Of a stretch of 64,000 bases of DNA, positions 15,925-26,500 are shown in pieces. Location: the NCBI GenBank assembly GCA_002633115.1, contig NWBJ01000110.1:33789-97788 (forward strand), in the 5' to 3' direction. The stretch's first letter is position 1; every line of letters begins with the position of its first letter. Under the pieces are notes generated by a model. That model was not told where the DNA came from, searched no databases, and worked only from the letters and a program-made list of their open reading frames with translations. Origin of the DNA: Muribaculaceae bacterium Zag1. GTDB lineage: Bacteria > Bacteroidota > Bacteroidia > Bacteroidales > Muribaculaceae. A program made the position numbers and the translations under genes.

Positions 15925-17931
15925 ATGAAGAATCAACTATTGGCCGGTGCATTGGCAGTTTTGGCCATTTTGGGTGCTTCAGCGCAGAAACCCATGAAAG
16001 CCCCGCAAGGCGGCAAACCCATCAGCGACAACCTTATTGGCATCTTCTTCGAAGACATCAGTTCTTCAGCCGATGGCGGTCTCAATGCCGAACTCATTCA
16101 GAACGGCTCGTTCGAATACAATCCCATGGAAAGAGACGGCTGGGGTCCTGGCACAGCCTGGAAGATGGTGCGTCCAGGCCATTCTCTCGGAAACATCACG
16201 GTGCTGCAACAGGATCCGATCCATCCTAACAATCCCAATTACATGCGCATCATGACCGAGCGCACACGTCGCTTCAAAGACTATAGCGGATTTGATGGCT
16301 TTGGCCTCCAAAATGATGGCTTCAATGGCATCAATCTGAAGGCTGATTCAGTGTACAACTTCTCGCTCTTTGCTCGCAACATCAAAGGGGATGCCAAGAA
16401 AGTGCGCATCGCTTTGGTTGATCCCAATGTGGAATGGGGAAAGAATCCCATTCTCCTTGCCGATGACACAATCACAGTCGGTAGTAATAAGTGGGAGCAA
16501 TACTCATGCAGCCTTGTGCCCTCGGTGTCTTGCCCAAATGCAGCCCTGCAAATCCTGGTGCTCAACAATGGCGAAATGGACGTAGATATGGTTTCGCTCC
16601 TCCCACAAGACACATACAAGGGTCACGGCCTGCGCCGCGACCTCGCTGAGGCCCTCGAAGCTCTGAATCCTCGCTTCCTCCGATTCCCGGGTGGCTGTAT
16701 CGTGCACGGGGGTGGCGATGGCTTCTGGAATACCTATCGCTGGAAACAGACAGTAGGCCCGAAGGAAACCCGTAAGCAAATGAAAAACTGCTGGGGCTAC
16801 AACCAGTCGATGAACCTCGGATATTACGAATACTTCCAGCTCTGTGAAGACATGGGCATGGAGCCGCTTCCAATCCTTCCCTGCGGAGTTAGCTGCCAAG
16901 GTGCCAATGGCGGTTGGGGAATGTGGCCCGAACAGGCTCAGGACGTTAAGCCTATGGAAGAGATGGACGAATGGGTTGACGAAGCTCTCGACCTCATCGA
17001 GTGGGCCAACGGACCTGCCGACAGCAAGTGGGGGAGCGTGCGCGCAGCAGCTGGACACCCCGAACCATTCAACCTCAAATACCTTGGCATCGGCAATGAA
17101 GAGAAGATTTCGCCCGAATTCGCCGAACGATTCAAATATGTATATGATCGCGTGCGTGCCGCTCATCCTGAAATCATTATTGTGGGTACCGCTGGCCCAG
17201 GCTCTCATCCCGAGAATCCCGACTATGAAGCTGGTTGGGTACTTGCCAACGAATTAGAGATTCCTATCCTCGATGAGCATTATTACGAACCTCGTGAATA
17301 CTTCCTTAAGAGCCGTCAATACGATTCCTACCCCAGCGATAGCAAAACCAAGGTTTATCTTGGCGAATATGCTGCAAAGGACAAGAAGCTGATCGATGCT
17401 CTGGCCGAAGCTCTTTACCTGCTCCATGTCGAGCGCAATGGCGATGTGGTGACAATGACCTCCTACGCCCCTCTCTTTGCTCGCAAGGGCGCTGAAAATT
17501 GGAATCCTGACCTAATCTACTTCGACAACGAGCGTCCATACCTCACCTGCAGCTACTATGTGCAGCAGATGTTTGGGCAGAGCCCCGGCCAATACTACTA
17601 TGGTGATGTCCTTACCATCCAAGATCCTGACAAGTCGGAAGGCGAGGGCTACCTGCAGGAGCAATCGGCAGTACTCGACGTAAACAAGCACAAGCTCTAT
17701 GTAAAGGTTGCCAACGCAACCGCTAATGAGAAGGAGGCTACCCTCAACCTCTCGCGTTTCTCGCCCAAGGGCACAGCTGTAAAGACAGTGCTCAGCGGAC
17801 AGCCTGAAGATGAGAATAATTACGATGTTCAACCTATCGCGCCAGTGCGCGAGGACATCAAGGTAAAGAAAAATATGAACCTCACCCTCGCTCCCTACTC
17901 ATTCACCCTGCTCGAAATCCCCCTCAAATAG
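15925..17931 (+). CDS. Exported alpha-L-arabinofuranosidase, GH51
   Basis: A 668-residue protein with a signal peptide (ending ILGASAQ). A carbohydrate-binding-type beta domain at about 60-225 is followed by the TIM barrel and a C-terminal beta domain. The catalytic residues are in place: acid/base E392 in YLGIGNEEK and nucleophile E481 in KVYLGEYA, with FLRFPGGCIVHG before them. The enzyme releases terminal arabinofuranose from arabinan, arabinoxylan or arabinogalactan side chains, probably in the periplasm. No SusC/SusD pair or sensor lies beside it, so it is not part of a visible polysaccharide-utilisation locus. It has its own promoter and terminator. Confidence 0.93.
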   Translation: MKNQLLAGALAVLAILGASAQKPMKAPQGGKPISDNLIGIFFEDISSSADGGLNAELIQNGSFEYNPMERDGWGPGTAWKMVRPGHSLGNITVLQQDPIHPNNPNYMRIMTERTRRFKDYSGFDGFGLQNDGFNGINLKADSVYNFSLFARNIKGDAKKVRIALVDPNVEWGKNPILLADDTITVGSNKWEQYSCSLVPSVSCPNAALQILVLNNGEMDVDMVSLLPQDTYKGHGLRRDLAEALEALNPRFLRFPGGCIVHGGGDGFWNTYRWKQTVGPKETRKQMKNCWGYNQSMNLGYYEYFQLCEDMGMEPLPILPCGVSCQGANGGWGMWPEQAQDVKPMEEMDEWVDEALDLIEWANGPADSKWGSVRAAAGHPEPFNLKYLGIGNEEKISPEFAERFKYVYDRVRAAHPEIIIVGTAGPGSHPENPDYEAGWVLANELEIPILDEHYYEPREYFLKSRQYDSYPSDSKTKVYLGEYAAKDKKLIDALAEALYLLHVERNGDVVTMTSYAPLFARKGAENWNPDLIYFDNERPYLTCSYYVQQMFGQSPGQYYYGDVLTIQDPDKSEGEGYLQEQSAVLDVNKHKLYVKVANATANEKEATLNLSRFSPKGTAVKTVLSGQPEDENNYDVQPIAPVREDIKVKKNMNLTLAPYSFTLLEIPLK

Positions 17932-17940
17932 CCAACTATC

Positions 17941-17980
17941 AAATAGCGCCCCATGCCCTCACTGACATGGGGCGCTATTT
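17941..17980 (+). terminator. Terminator hairpin after the GH51 gene
   Basis: A perfect 15-base stem (AAATAGCGCCCCATG at 17941-17955, complement at 17966-17980) with a 10-base loop, beginning ten bases after the stop codon. The T run after the stem is weak. The rest of 17932-18158 holds only the promoter of the next gene. Confidence 0.75.
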
Positions 17981-18060
17981 AGGTCATAAGGGAAGTTGGG
18001 TTGGATATACTGATGAAGACAAAAAGGAATTGTTCTCTGAAAAATACTCATTTTTAGGGA

Positions 18061-18091
18061 TTGTAATAATAAGGTGGAAGTGTTAATTTTG
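18061..18091 (+). promoter_or_regulatory. Promoter of the GLUG-type secreted protein gene
   Basis: TTG (18061-18063), 20 bases, then TAATTTTG (18084-18091), 67 bases before the start codon. Confidence 0.65.
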
Positions 18092-18158
18092 CACGATTTT
18101 AGGAATGCCTAAAGCAAAAGACTAAAAAACTATAAACCAACTAATAACAACCCCTGAA

Positions 18159-20906
18159 ATGAAGAAATTTTTACTGCCTTTGCTCTTGCTTGGAGCTGGC
18201 ATCGTGGGCCAAGCCCAGGAGGATTATCCCGAGGCTCTGTGGGCCGGTAGGATGACCGGCGTGGCCGGCGGCGATGTCCTCCAAAACATGATCGTTGACA
18301 CCGAGGGCGACCTCGTAGCTCTCAGCTACATCGCCTCGACAGCCACTGTGACCTCGATGGAGTGGATGGGCGCAGCCGTGCCCGGCGTGACATTCAGCGA
18401 CGTCTACGCTGGCAACTCCAACAACAAAAACGCTGTCATTACCAAGCACAATCCCGAAACTGGCGAAATCCTCTGGACAGCCTATAGCACTGGTGCCGAC
18501 TGGGGTACCGGTCAAGGCGCAGTGCGCCAGACTGCCGATGGCGGATTCGTTTTCGCCTCAAAGCTCCGTCTTGAAGATGGCGCAGCTGCCGATTCGCAGC
18601 CACTGTTTGTCGGCGCTGACGGCACCCAGACCGAACTCACAGCAGCTCAGTGGACCTACAACGACAGTCGTATCTACAACGTCGGCATGGTCAAGCTATC
18701 GCCCAGTGGCGTGGTTGAATGGGTAAAGGTGCTCCAAGTCAATCCTCTCGTAGCTGATGACAACACTCCCGAGGAGGAATGGGTATTCGCATCTGATGGC
18801 GTTGAGCTCGCCGATGTGGCTGTCAATGGCCAAGGCGAAATCCTGCTCGGCGGTCGCGTGGCTACTGCCATAGAGCTTGATTCCAGCAATGAACTCGTGG
18901 CTACCGCCAATCAGGGCTGGAACGGCGACTCGCAGACCACAGTGGGCAACCTGTTTGTGGCTCGCTTCGCTGCCGACGGCGCTTACGAGGCTGTATTCTT
19001 CCTTGATAATGACGATGCAGTATCCAAGGCCGTTTCGCTCGACTACAAAGATGGCAAACTCCTGCTCTGCGCTACCGTCACTGGCACCGAGGACGACCAG
19101 GCTTACAACTTTGGCAGCATAGCTGACCAAATCACTGTTTCTACCCTTCCCACCCTGGTGGTGGCCGCTATGGATCCTCACTACCTGATGCCGAGCTGGG
19201 TTAAGGCTCTGCCGAGCGTTGGCTACAATGGCAGCCAAGTGTACCAGAATGGCCGCGCTAACCTCATCGGCGATGACGCTTATGCCGCTCTGCAATGGCA
19301 AGGCGCTATCGACCTGGGCGATGGCGAGACCCTGTCGGTGACCGAGGCTAAGCGCGAAGGCCTGATTATCTGCCTTGACGGCGAGACTGGCTCGCTGAAA
19401 GGCGCTGCCACTTCGCGCGAGACATTTGGTGAGGCTGGCGCTATCATTGGTTATCACAATGTGATGCAAAGCCCAGTATCTGAGGATTCAGTATACGTAT
19501 GCGGCAGCTGGCTCGCAGCCAACAAGGGCTTGATGCTGCGCTCTTACACCAAGGGCGACCTCCAGACCAACGGCCTCACCACCTATACCCTCACCTCGGC
19601 CGGCATGAATGCTACCGGTTATGCCGTTGAGAATGATGGCGTGGTGTACTCATATTTCCGCCCCAACAAAGAGGCTTTGGTTATGGGCAGCGACGAAATC
19701 GTAGAGTTCGCTACCAACGGTTACACCATAGTGATGGCCGCTCACCGCTTTGCTCCCGCAACTGTCGATGAAGATCCCTCGGTTTGGAATGGCGTAGTGC
19801 CTGAGGCTGATGCGGACTATGCATTCTCAGGTGGCGAAGGTTCTGAGTTCGCTCCTTATATGATTGCTACTCCGGCTGACCTGGCACAACTTGCTGCCAA
19901 TGTCAATAGTGGCATTACTTATGCCGATATGTACTTTGTACAGACCACCGATATCGCTCTCAATAGCGAGACCACAACCCACGAATGGGCAGTGATCGGC
20001 ACCAGCAATGCTTCGAGCTTCCAAGGCACTTATGATGGCCAAGGCCATGCTATCAGCCGCATGCGTTGCACCGTGCGCCAGAACTACTCGGGTCTCTTCG
20101 GTTTCACTAAGGGCGCTACCCTGATGAATATCTCGGTTGAGGACGCTTATGCTGACTTCCAGCTCGACAACCTGTGCGTATTCGGCGCTATCGCTGGCGA
20201 CGCCATGGGCACTGTGATTATCAACTGCTCATCGACTGGCGACTTGGCTATGAATCTGGCTGTCACCAACAAGAGCGGATACCTCGGCGGTATCGTGGGC
20301 ATGGGCGCTGCCAACTCAGGCATTGGCAACAATATCGTTAACTGCTACAGCTACGCCAACCTGCTCTACACCGCTGATGACGAGTGCATCCCATTGATGC
20401 AATATGTTGCTGGCATATCGGCTCAGGTCAATGGTAATATCCAGAACTGCTTCTATGGCGGTCACATCGAGTTTGAGATTGAGACTGGCGCTAAGTATTT
20501 CGCAAGCGCAATCGCAGCCAACCTGAATGGCGCACCGGAATATACCCACAACTACTACGCACTGGCCGAAGGCAGCAGCAATGGCATCTACGGCATCAAC
20601 ACTGCCGATGACGAAGGCGCTATCGATGCTTCCAACCTCACAGTTGCCGACCTGGTAGCCGAACTCAACCAAGGTGCCAACTCGCTGGCTGGCAATGGCT
20701 ATCAAGGCAAGGTTAAGAATTGGGTAGAGGCTGGCAACCAAGTGGCCTTTGGCGAAGTGATCAGCGAATCTGGCATAACCAACGCTGTGGCTCCTGCCAC
20801 CGAACTTGACCCCAACGCTCCGCGCTACAATGTGATGGGACAGCGCGTCTCCACTTCATACCGTGGCATCGTAATCCAAAACGGCAAGAAATTTTATGTG
20901 AAATAA
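18159..20906 (+). CDS. Large secreted protein with GLUG-type repeats
   Basis: A 915-residue exported protein (signal ending IVGQAQ). The N-terminal two-thirds look like a beta-propeller or beta-sandwich with repeated W/G-rich strands (EALWAGRMTGV, VVEWVKVLQVN). Residues about 555-870 have the features of GLUG/adhesin-like repeats: PYMIATPADLAQLAANVNSG, FQGTYDGQGHAISRMRC, YSGLFGFTKGA and YLGGIVGMGA. The last 25 residues (YNVMGQRVSTSYRGIVIQNG) form a C-terminal tail common on Bacteroidales secreted proteins. The function is unknown; surface binding or adhesion is the best guess. It is transcribed alone from its own promoter. Confidence 0.65.
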   Translation: MKKFLLPLLLLGAGIVGQAQEDYPEALWAGRMTGVAGGDVLQNMIVDTEGDLVALSYIASTATVTSMEWMGAAVPGVTFSDVYAGNSNNKNAVITKHNPETGEILWTAYSTGADWGTGQGAVRQTADGGFVFASKLRLEDGAAADSQPLFVGADGTQTELTAAQWTYNDSRIYNVGMVKLSPSGVVEWVKVLQVNPLVADDNTPEEEWVFASDGVELADVAVNGQGEILLGGRVATAIELDSSNELVATANQGWNGDSQTTVGNLFVARFAADGAYEAVFFLDNDDAVSKAVSLDYKDGKLLLCATVTGTEDDQAYNFGSIADQITVSTLPTLVVAAMDPHYLMPSWVKALPSVGYNGSQVYQNGRANLIGDDAYAALQWQGAIDLGDGETLSVTEAKREGLIICLDGETGSLKGAATSRETFGEAGAIIGYHNVMQSPVSEDSVYVCGSWLAANKGLMLRSYTKGDLQTNGLTTYTLTSAGMNATGYAVENDGVVYSYFRPNKEALVMGSDEIVEFATNGYTIVMAAHRFAPATVDEDPSVWNGVVPEADADYAFSGGEGSEFAPYMIATPADLAQLAANVNSGITYADMYFVQTTDIALNSETTTHEWAVIGTSNASSFQGTYDGQGHAISRMRCTVRQNYSGLFGFTKGATLMNISVEDAYADFQLDNLCVFGAIAGDAMGTVIINCSSTGDLAMNLAVTNKSGYLGGIVGMGAANSGIGNNIVNCYSYANLLYTADDECIPLMQYVAGISAQVNGNIQNCFYGGHIEFEIETGAKYFASAIAANLNGAPEYTHNYYALAEGSSNGIYGINTADDEGAIDASNLTVADLVAELNQGANSLAGNGYQGKVKNWVEAGNQVAFGEVISESGITNAVAPATELDPNAPRYNVMGQRVSTSYRGIVIQNGKKFYVK

Positions 20907-20914
20907 AGATCCAA

Positions 20915-20958
20915 AGCCCCCTAACCCCCTAAAGGGGGAGGGCTGTCGCCTGCTGGGG
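20915..20958. repeat. Poly-C/poly-G hairpin repeat, copy 3 of 5
   Basis: GCCCCCTAACCCCCTAAAGG followed by GGGAGGGCTGTCGCCTGCTGG; the core palindrome is at 20925-20938. It lies 8 bases after the stop codon of the secreted protein. Confidence 0.8.
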
Positions 20959-20980
20959 AAGCATTTCTTGAAACCTAATT

Positions 20981-21030
20981 GAAAAACAAATAAAAGCCAC
21001 AGGAATTCCTGTAGCTTTTATTTGTTTTTC
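20981..21030. terminator. Bidirectional terminator between convergent genes
   Basis: A 50-base palindrome. The 17-base outer arms (GAAAAACAAATAAAAGC and its complement) enclose an inner ACAGGAATTCCTGT palindrome, with a single mismatched pair between. Both sides end in A- or T-rich tracts, so it can stop transcription from 18159-20906 and from the tamL side. Confidence 0.8.
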
Positions 21031-21047
21031 ATATCCGTTGGTGGATT

Positions 21048-21160
21048 AGCTACACAGAGCCGACCCTACGGGCCGCGCTTGGTGGAAACCCAATAGAGCT
21101 ACACAGAGGCGACCCTACGGGCCGCGCTTGGTGGAAACCCAATAGAGCTACACAGAGGCG
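21048..21160. repeat. Tandem repeat, 49-base unit, 2.3 copies
   Basis: Units at 21048-21096 and 21097-21145 differ at one base (GAGCCGA versus GAGGCGA). A partial third unit (21146-21160) runs into the poly-C/poly-G repeat. Each unit contains GACCCTACGGGCCGCGCTTG. Confidence 0.85.
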
Positions 21161-21190
21161 GTAGCCTCCCCCTTTAGGGGGTTAGGGGGC
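21158..21190. repeat. Poly-C/poly-G hairpin repeat, copy 4 of 5
   Basis: GGCGGTAGCCTCCCCCTTTA followed by GGGGGTTAGGGGGC; the core palindrome is at 21168-21181. It abuts the tamL stop codon (21191) with no spacer. Confidence 0.8.
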
Positions 21191-23470
21191 TTAGAACGGA
21201 TACCCTATCGCCAGGTGGAAGGCGAGGGATTTGCCAAAACTCTTCATGTTGTAATAACCCTTCTTGCCAGTATCGTAGGGGGCGTGGATGCCGATGCCGA
21301 GGTCGCCGCGAAGCACCAACATACCAATGTCATAACGCAGACCAAAGCCGGTGCCGGTGGCCAATTCCTTGAAGAATTTGCGCGCCTCGAGCTTGCCTCC
21401 GGGGCGCAATGGGTCATTCTTGAGCAACCATACGTTGCCCGAATCCAAGAATAGGGCTCCATTCAAGTCGCCTATGATCGGGAAGCGGTACTCGACATTG
21501 GCCTCAAACAGGAAGGTACCGGTCTGGTCGAAATAATCATTCTTATTATACGGCTGATGATAACTGCCGGGGCCTATCGAGCGCACCGTGAAAGCGCGCA
21601 CCGAGTTTGCGCCGCCGCAGTAGAACTGCTCAGAATAGGGCACCTGAGTACTATTGCCATAAGCGTGGGCAGCACCCACGGCTACGCGGCTCACCATCCA
21701 CTGATTGGTGCGTCCGAGCCTTCGGCCCCATACGAGCTGCGTCTTGCCCTTGACAAATTGCGAGAACGGAGTGCCGAACAGTGTCTTTTCGCCCTTCTTG
21801 CCGCAAGCCTCGTAGATGGCCCAGAACAGGTTGCCAGCCTCTTGTACAGTGAATGTCCAGTTGAGCGTATTGCTGTAATTGAGCTGGCGATCAAAGGTGA
21901 ATGAGTACATCATCTGAGGTATATACTGGCTCATAAAGCTCTGTGCCACAGCTGGGTTGGCTGCCATAATGGAGTCAAAGTCGGTGGTGGTTTTCATCAG
22001 CTTGTTGTAGCTGAATTTGAGGGGCGTAAAGGTGTTGCTGATGTAGCGGGTGACCTGCCAATCGTAGTTGAACGAAGTGTTGAACTGCGCCAACTTGAAA
22101 TAGTGGGGCCTGTTGAGCACTTCGCCGCCGAGGGTGATGCGCGTCCAGTTTAGCGAGTGGCGCCTGCGCTTGATGAAATTAGGCGCGAGCAGACGCGGGA
22201 AGGCCAGAGAGGCGTTGATACCGAACTCGTACGAGTTGAAAATCGAACGCGAGTGGCTACCCGTCTGCCATTCGTAATTGCCAAATAGGCTGACGCTCAG
22301 CTGTTCGCCTCCGCCGAAGATATTGTGGTTTGTCACCGTAAACATCAACCCCGGGCCGATGTAGCTATTGCTCTTTGATGTAGCGTTGACCTCAAAAGAT
22401 GCCTCGAGCGGCATGTCAAACGTAGTGTAGACATTCACATTGAGCGTAGGATCGGCGGCTGTGGTGTCGGGCACAGCATCGATGGTGATGCCGTTGAAGA
22501 TACCCAGGCGCGATAGGTAACTCTGGGTGTTGTTGACATCGCGCACCGAGAAATATTTGCCCGTGCGGAATGTCACATTGTCTTGAATCAACTGTTTGCG
22601 CAGTTTTGATGGCCGCATCTGTATGAGCTCCATTCCCTTGAGAGGGATGGTGTCGGGAGTGCCTCCGCCTTGATGGCGATTGGCGTAGACGGTGATGGTG
22701 CCCGTGCGGAAGCGCTGCAATGTGAATGGCACGATATTCTTGGCCAAGTCGAGCTTGAGGGATATATGCTCAGGATTCTCGAGGCTATCGGCCAAATATT
22801 CGATATAGTCGGGACGGAAGTAGTAATATCCTCGGCGCTTGAGCACATTGGTGATGCGGGTGCGCACCGAGGCGAGAGAGTCCATGCTGAATCGTGAGCC
22901 AGGCCTCAGATAGGGGTCGCGCTGAGCCACCGAATCGATGATATGCACCAGATGGCTGGTGTCAGGGAGCATGATGATAGAGTCGAGATGGAAAGCGGGA
23001 CCGGGGTCGATGGTGTAGAGCAATGCGGCCTTTTTCTTGTTTTTGGGTTGTACCATTTCATAAGAGGCTGTGCCTCGGAAATAGCCATTGTTGTCAAGAA
23101 TCTCATCGAGCATCTTGACGCGCAGCTCGGGCTTGACATCGCTAACTAATACTGGCTGTTGCACCCATTTCTTATACAGCCATTTCTTTAGGCCGGAAGA
23201 TGAATCGGTGACATTCCAATTGTTGTAGACCCAGAGGCCCACTGGGGCCATGGGTATGAGGATGCCCCATTTCTTGTTGGGGGCGACGTTGACGGCGTTG
23301 TGGAGCGCCTCCTTCACCCCCTTGGGGAAGGGCACGCTGTCGCTCTCGATGTCCAATCCCTTGAGCCCGGTGTACAGGTATTGCCCCTCGGGGATTCTCC
23401 TCGTGGTCGAACAAGCAGCGAGCATCGCCGCCGCCATCACAACAGATAATATCTTAAATACACTCTTCAC
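21191..23470 (-). CDS. tamL: TamL-type lipoprotein of the BamA/TamA family
   Basis: A 759-residue protein. The N-terminus is a lipoprotein signal (AAMLAACSTTRRIPEGQYLY), a trait of the Bacteroidota form of TamA called TamL. POTRA-like modules follow (PYLRPGSRFSMDSLASVRTR; FRTGKYFSVRDVNNTQSYLS), and the second half is the 16-strand Omp85 barrel ending in Phe (FHLAIGYPF). It also has the family loop-6 region near SVRAFTVRSIGPGSYH. With TamB it is thought to move proteins or lipids to the outer membrane. It lies 74 bases after tamB on the same strand, so they are probably co-transcribed. Confidence 0.85.
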   Translation of the reverse strand: MKSVFKILSVVMAAAMLAACSTTRRIPEGQYLYTGLKGLDIESDSVPFPKGVKEALHNAVNVAPNKKWGILIPMAPVGLWVYNNWNVTDSSSGLKKWLYKKWVQQPVLVSDVKPELRVKMLDEILDNNGYFRGTASYEMVQPKNKKKAALLYTIDPGPAFHLDSIIMLPDTSHLVHIIDSVAQRDPYLRPGSRFSMDSLASVRTRITNVLKRRGYYYFRPDYIEYLADSLENPEHISLKLDLAKNIVPFTLQRFRTGTITVYANRHQGGGTPDTIPLKGMELIQMRPSKLRKQLIQDNVTFRTGKYFSVRDVNNTQSYLSRLGIFNGITIDAVPDTTAADPTLNVNVYTTFDMPLEASFEVNATSKSNSYIGPGLMFTVTNHNIFGGGEQLSVSLFGNYEWQTGSHSRSIFNSYEFGINASLAFPRLLAPNFIKRRRHSLNWTRITLGGEVLNRPHYFKLAQFNTSFNYDWQVTRYISNTFTPLKFSYNKLMKTTTDFDSIMAANPAVAQSFMSQYIPQMMYSFTFDRQLNYSNTLNWTFTVQEAGNLFWAIYEACGKKGEKTLFGTPFSQFVKGKTQLVWGRRLGRTNQWMVSRVAVGAAHAYGNSTQVPYSEQFYCGGANSVRAFTVRSIGPGSYHQPYNKNDYFDQTGTFLFEANVEYRFPIIGDLNGALFLDSGNVWLLKNDPLRPGGKLEARKFFKELATGTGFGLRYDIGMLVLRGDLGIGIHAPYDTGKKGYYNMKSFGKSLAFHLAIGYPF

Positions 23471-23544
23471 AATCTGTTTAGTAAAGAATCACAATGTTAC
23501 CTCTGAACACTTTATCACTTATCACTTATACTTTATCCTTACTC

Positions 23545-26500
23545 TCACTGTTCTATGTGGCGGTATTTCTTTGGTCGCATAAATCGAGGCAGGATTTGCA
23601 CCAGATAGTTGATCTTGCGCTTGTAGACAAAGCCCACGCCCGTCTCGGTGATTTCGCCCTCAAGGATGCTCTCGTAGCCAGTGTGGCGGAACAGCTTGAT
23701 GAGCATCGTGCGCCTATCGTTGAGATAGTAGACAAACGATATGTCGCTGATCAGATTCTCTGCGATTGTCTCATCGGCAGTTGGCTCGGTGTTGTAGTTG
23801 CCGCCAACCACGATTTTGAATCGGTCGTTGAATAGCGACTTTGACATCTGATAGCTGTAATTCATAGCCGACGATGTGGTGCCATCGGTGGTCTGGTTAT
23901 ACTGGTCGATGCCAAACGACAGGTCGACAAACTTGACATTGCTTGCCAGCCAGTTGTTGGCTTGAGATTCGAGGAACGAATAGAGCGGGTTGGCGCTCAG
24001 AGCATTTGAGGTCGAGGCTCCAGGGCCGGTGTACATATTGTAGAGCAGTAGGTTCATGGCCTGGTTGGCTCGCTGGTCGGGCGACATGGTCTGCAGCTCG
24101 TTGGCCACGGCCAGGTCATCGTTGGTGGTGAGGTCAAATTGCACGTCCATAGTGTCGAGGGTGCCGGTGATGGCCACGAGGATGTCGAAATTGACCATGC
24201 GCGAATTATTGTCCTCGGTGACATTCGACTTCACCGCATCGGTAGCATTGATATGCAGTGTGGGGTTGAGTATGTCGCCGTTGAAGGCTATGTAGCTGCC
24301 GGCATCGATGGTGAAATATTTCTCCTGGCTGATCACGGGTATGGTGTAACGAGCATAGCCATCGCTGATGATGATGCGGCCGGTGAGGCGTCCGTCAGAG
24401 GCCGGGGTCTGGGTGTAGGTGAGGTTGGCAGTGGGCTGCACTTGCACCTTGTCGCGCGAGGCTGAGGATAGCGAGGACAGGTCGACAGTGAATGTTGTGC
24501 CGCTCTGTATCACCAGGTTGGCATCAATCGCCATCAGCATCGACGAATCGCTGATGGTGTCGGCCTTGGCCACTTGCAGCGAGTCGGAGAAGTTGACAAA
24601 TTTCACCATATCGGTATATGTCTGGGTAGTGGTGCCAGCCATTACGTCGGATAGCACGTAGGTGACATTGGTGCCAGAGAGTATCGACAGGTCGGCGTTG
24701 ACACTCATGAAATTCATATTGCCACGCACCTTGGCATTGGTCGAGATGTAGGCCTTGCCGAATATTTCGGCCCCAGCGGCGGCTTGCTGGCTATTGACCA
24801 CCATCATGTTGTCGGCCTTGAGCGCAAGGTCGAATTTGGGGGAGATGAATGATGACAGGTCAACTGTACCGTTGAGTGTCAGTGGATTCTCGTTAGTGCC
24901 TGAGATGCCGAAATCGTTGAATGTCACCAAGTTATCCTTGACCGGAATCTCTACTGGCGAGATGGCATAGGACGTAGCGGTGATTGCAACCTCGACCGAG
25001 GCCGAGTCAAATTGCAAGTTGCCGTTGAGCAAGGGCTGGTTCATATCGCCCGACACATCCATTGAGCCTGACAAGGTGCCGGTCATTGAGGCCGTCCCTG
25101 GCGGCATAAATGGGTTGGCAATCGCCAATGGGAACTTGATTACCTTGAGGTCGAGATTGAGCGGACTGGTGGCTGTGCTGTCGTTGAGGGCGCCATCGAT
25201 GGTCATTGTCTGTATGCTGTCGACCATTAGGTCGCCCTTGGCGCGGATCATGCCAGCATTGTTGGTGGCCACATCGAGATGGCTCTCAAATGTGCCTACG
25301 CGCTGCTTGGCATAAGTGAAATCTGCCAGGGTGACCGTGCCGTCGCCATCGATGTCAGCGCCTCCGGCCCAGCGCACATGCATGTCGGCCGACAGGTCGC
25401 CCGAGATTGGGGGTGCGAATGGGTTGATTGATATCCAGTCGGCCAGGTGTATGTCTTTGATTTGTAGGGTCACATCGTTTACGCCGATGCTGTCAGGGTT
25501 GGCAGTGTCATCGGCCAGAATGGTGAGCGATGACTTATCGCTCTGCATTGTCAAGTTGGCTCCGATTTTCTGCAGCGGGAAGTTGTAGGCCAGATAGTTG
25601 TCGAGGTTGACTGTCCATCGCTTGTAGCCAATCGTGGGCGTGATGGGGAAGATGCGGGCGGTCACTACCGAATCGGAGAGCATGGCAAAGGTGCCAAAGT
25701 CAAATCCGGTCTCATCTTGTATATTGCGCTGCATGATGCGCAGTGCGGCTTTGTTGGCATCGAGCATGCAGTTGAGGTCGACGTGGGCAAAGTCGTCCCA
25801 AGTGCCGGGATTGTTGTTCATGCGCGCCTTCATCTGCATCTTGTCGCCAAGCTGGTTGATGCGCAGTCCGATGGTGTCGATGCGCACTGATGATGTCACA
25901 AGGTTGATGGCGCGACCCTTGACATCGATGGCTGTGTCGTTGTCGGCCCTCAGGTCGAGGCGCCTCAGCGACATCTGGTGGGGCGAGAGGATATCGTTGA
26001 TCAGGTTGTTGGCTCCGGCTGAGACGTACAGCGAGAAATGCGGCAGCACTTTCTGCAGGGTGTCGGGTTGGATTTGGCGCACCTCGATTTGGTGGGTTAT
26101 GAGTTCGCCCACGTGGCCGAACCGAGCCGAGAGGGAGTCTAAGCAGTATGGAGCTGAAGCATTTGCCACCAAGTCGCGGTTGGTGATGGTAGCCTGGGTC
26201 AGCGAATCGTTGGCCTCGAATTTCAGGGCTATGTCAGATAGCGTGTAGGCGGCTGTCTCTGACTCGAAGTCGACGCTGCGCACATCCAGATTGGCGTTGA
26301 TTTCGTTGAATGAGGCTGAAACCGACCCTTCGCCCTCGACTGCGCATGACACTGATGCCGGTGTCTCAGACATCTTCATGGCATAGAGGTCGATTTCGCG
26401 GCCGTCGATGTCGGCAGTCCAGGTATAGTTGGGCCCTGACAGGTTGGCATGGGCCGTGATGGTGGCATCCATATCTTGGTTTTTTGCTATGGCTTGGATG

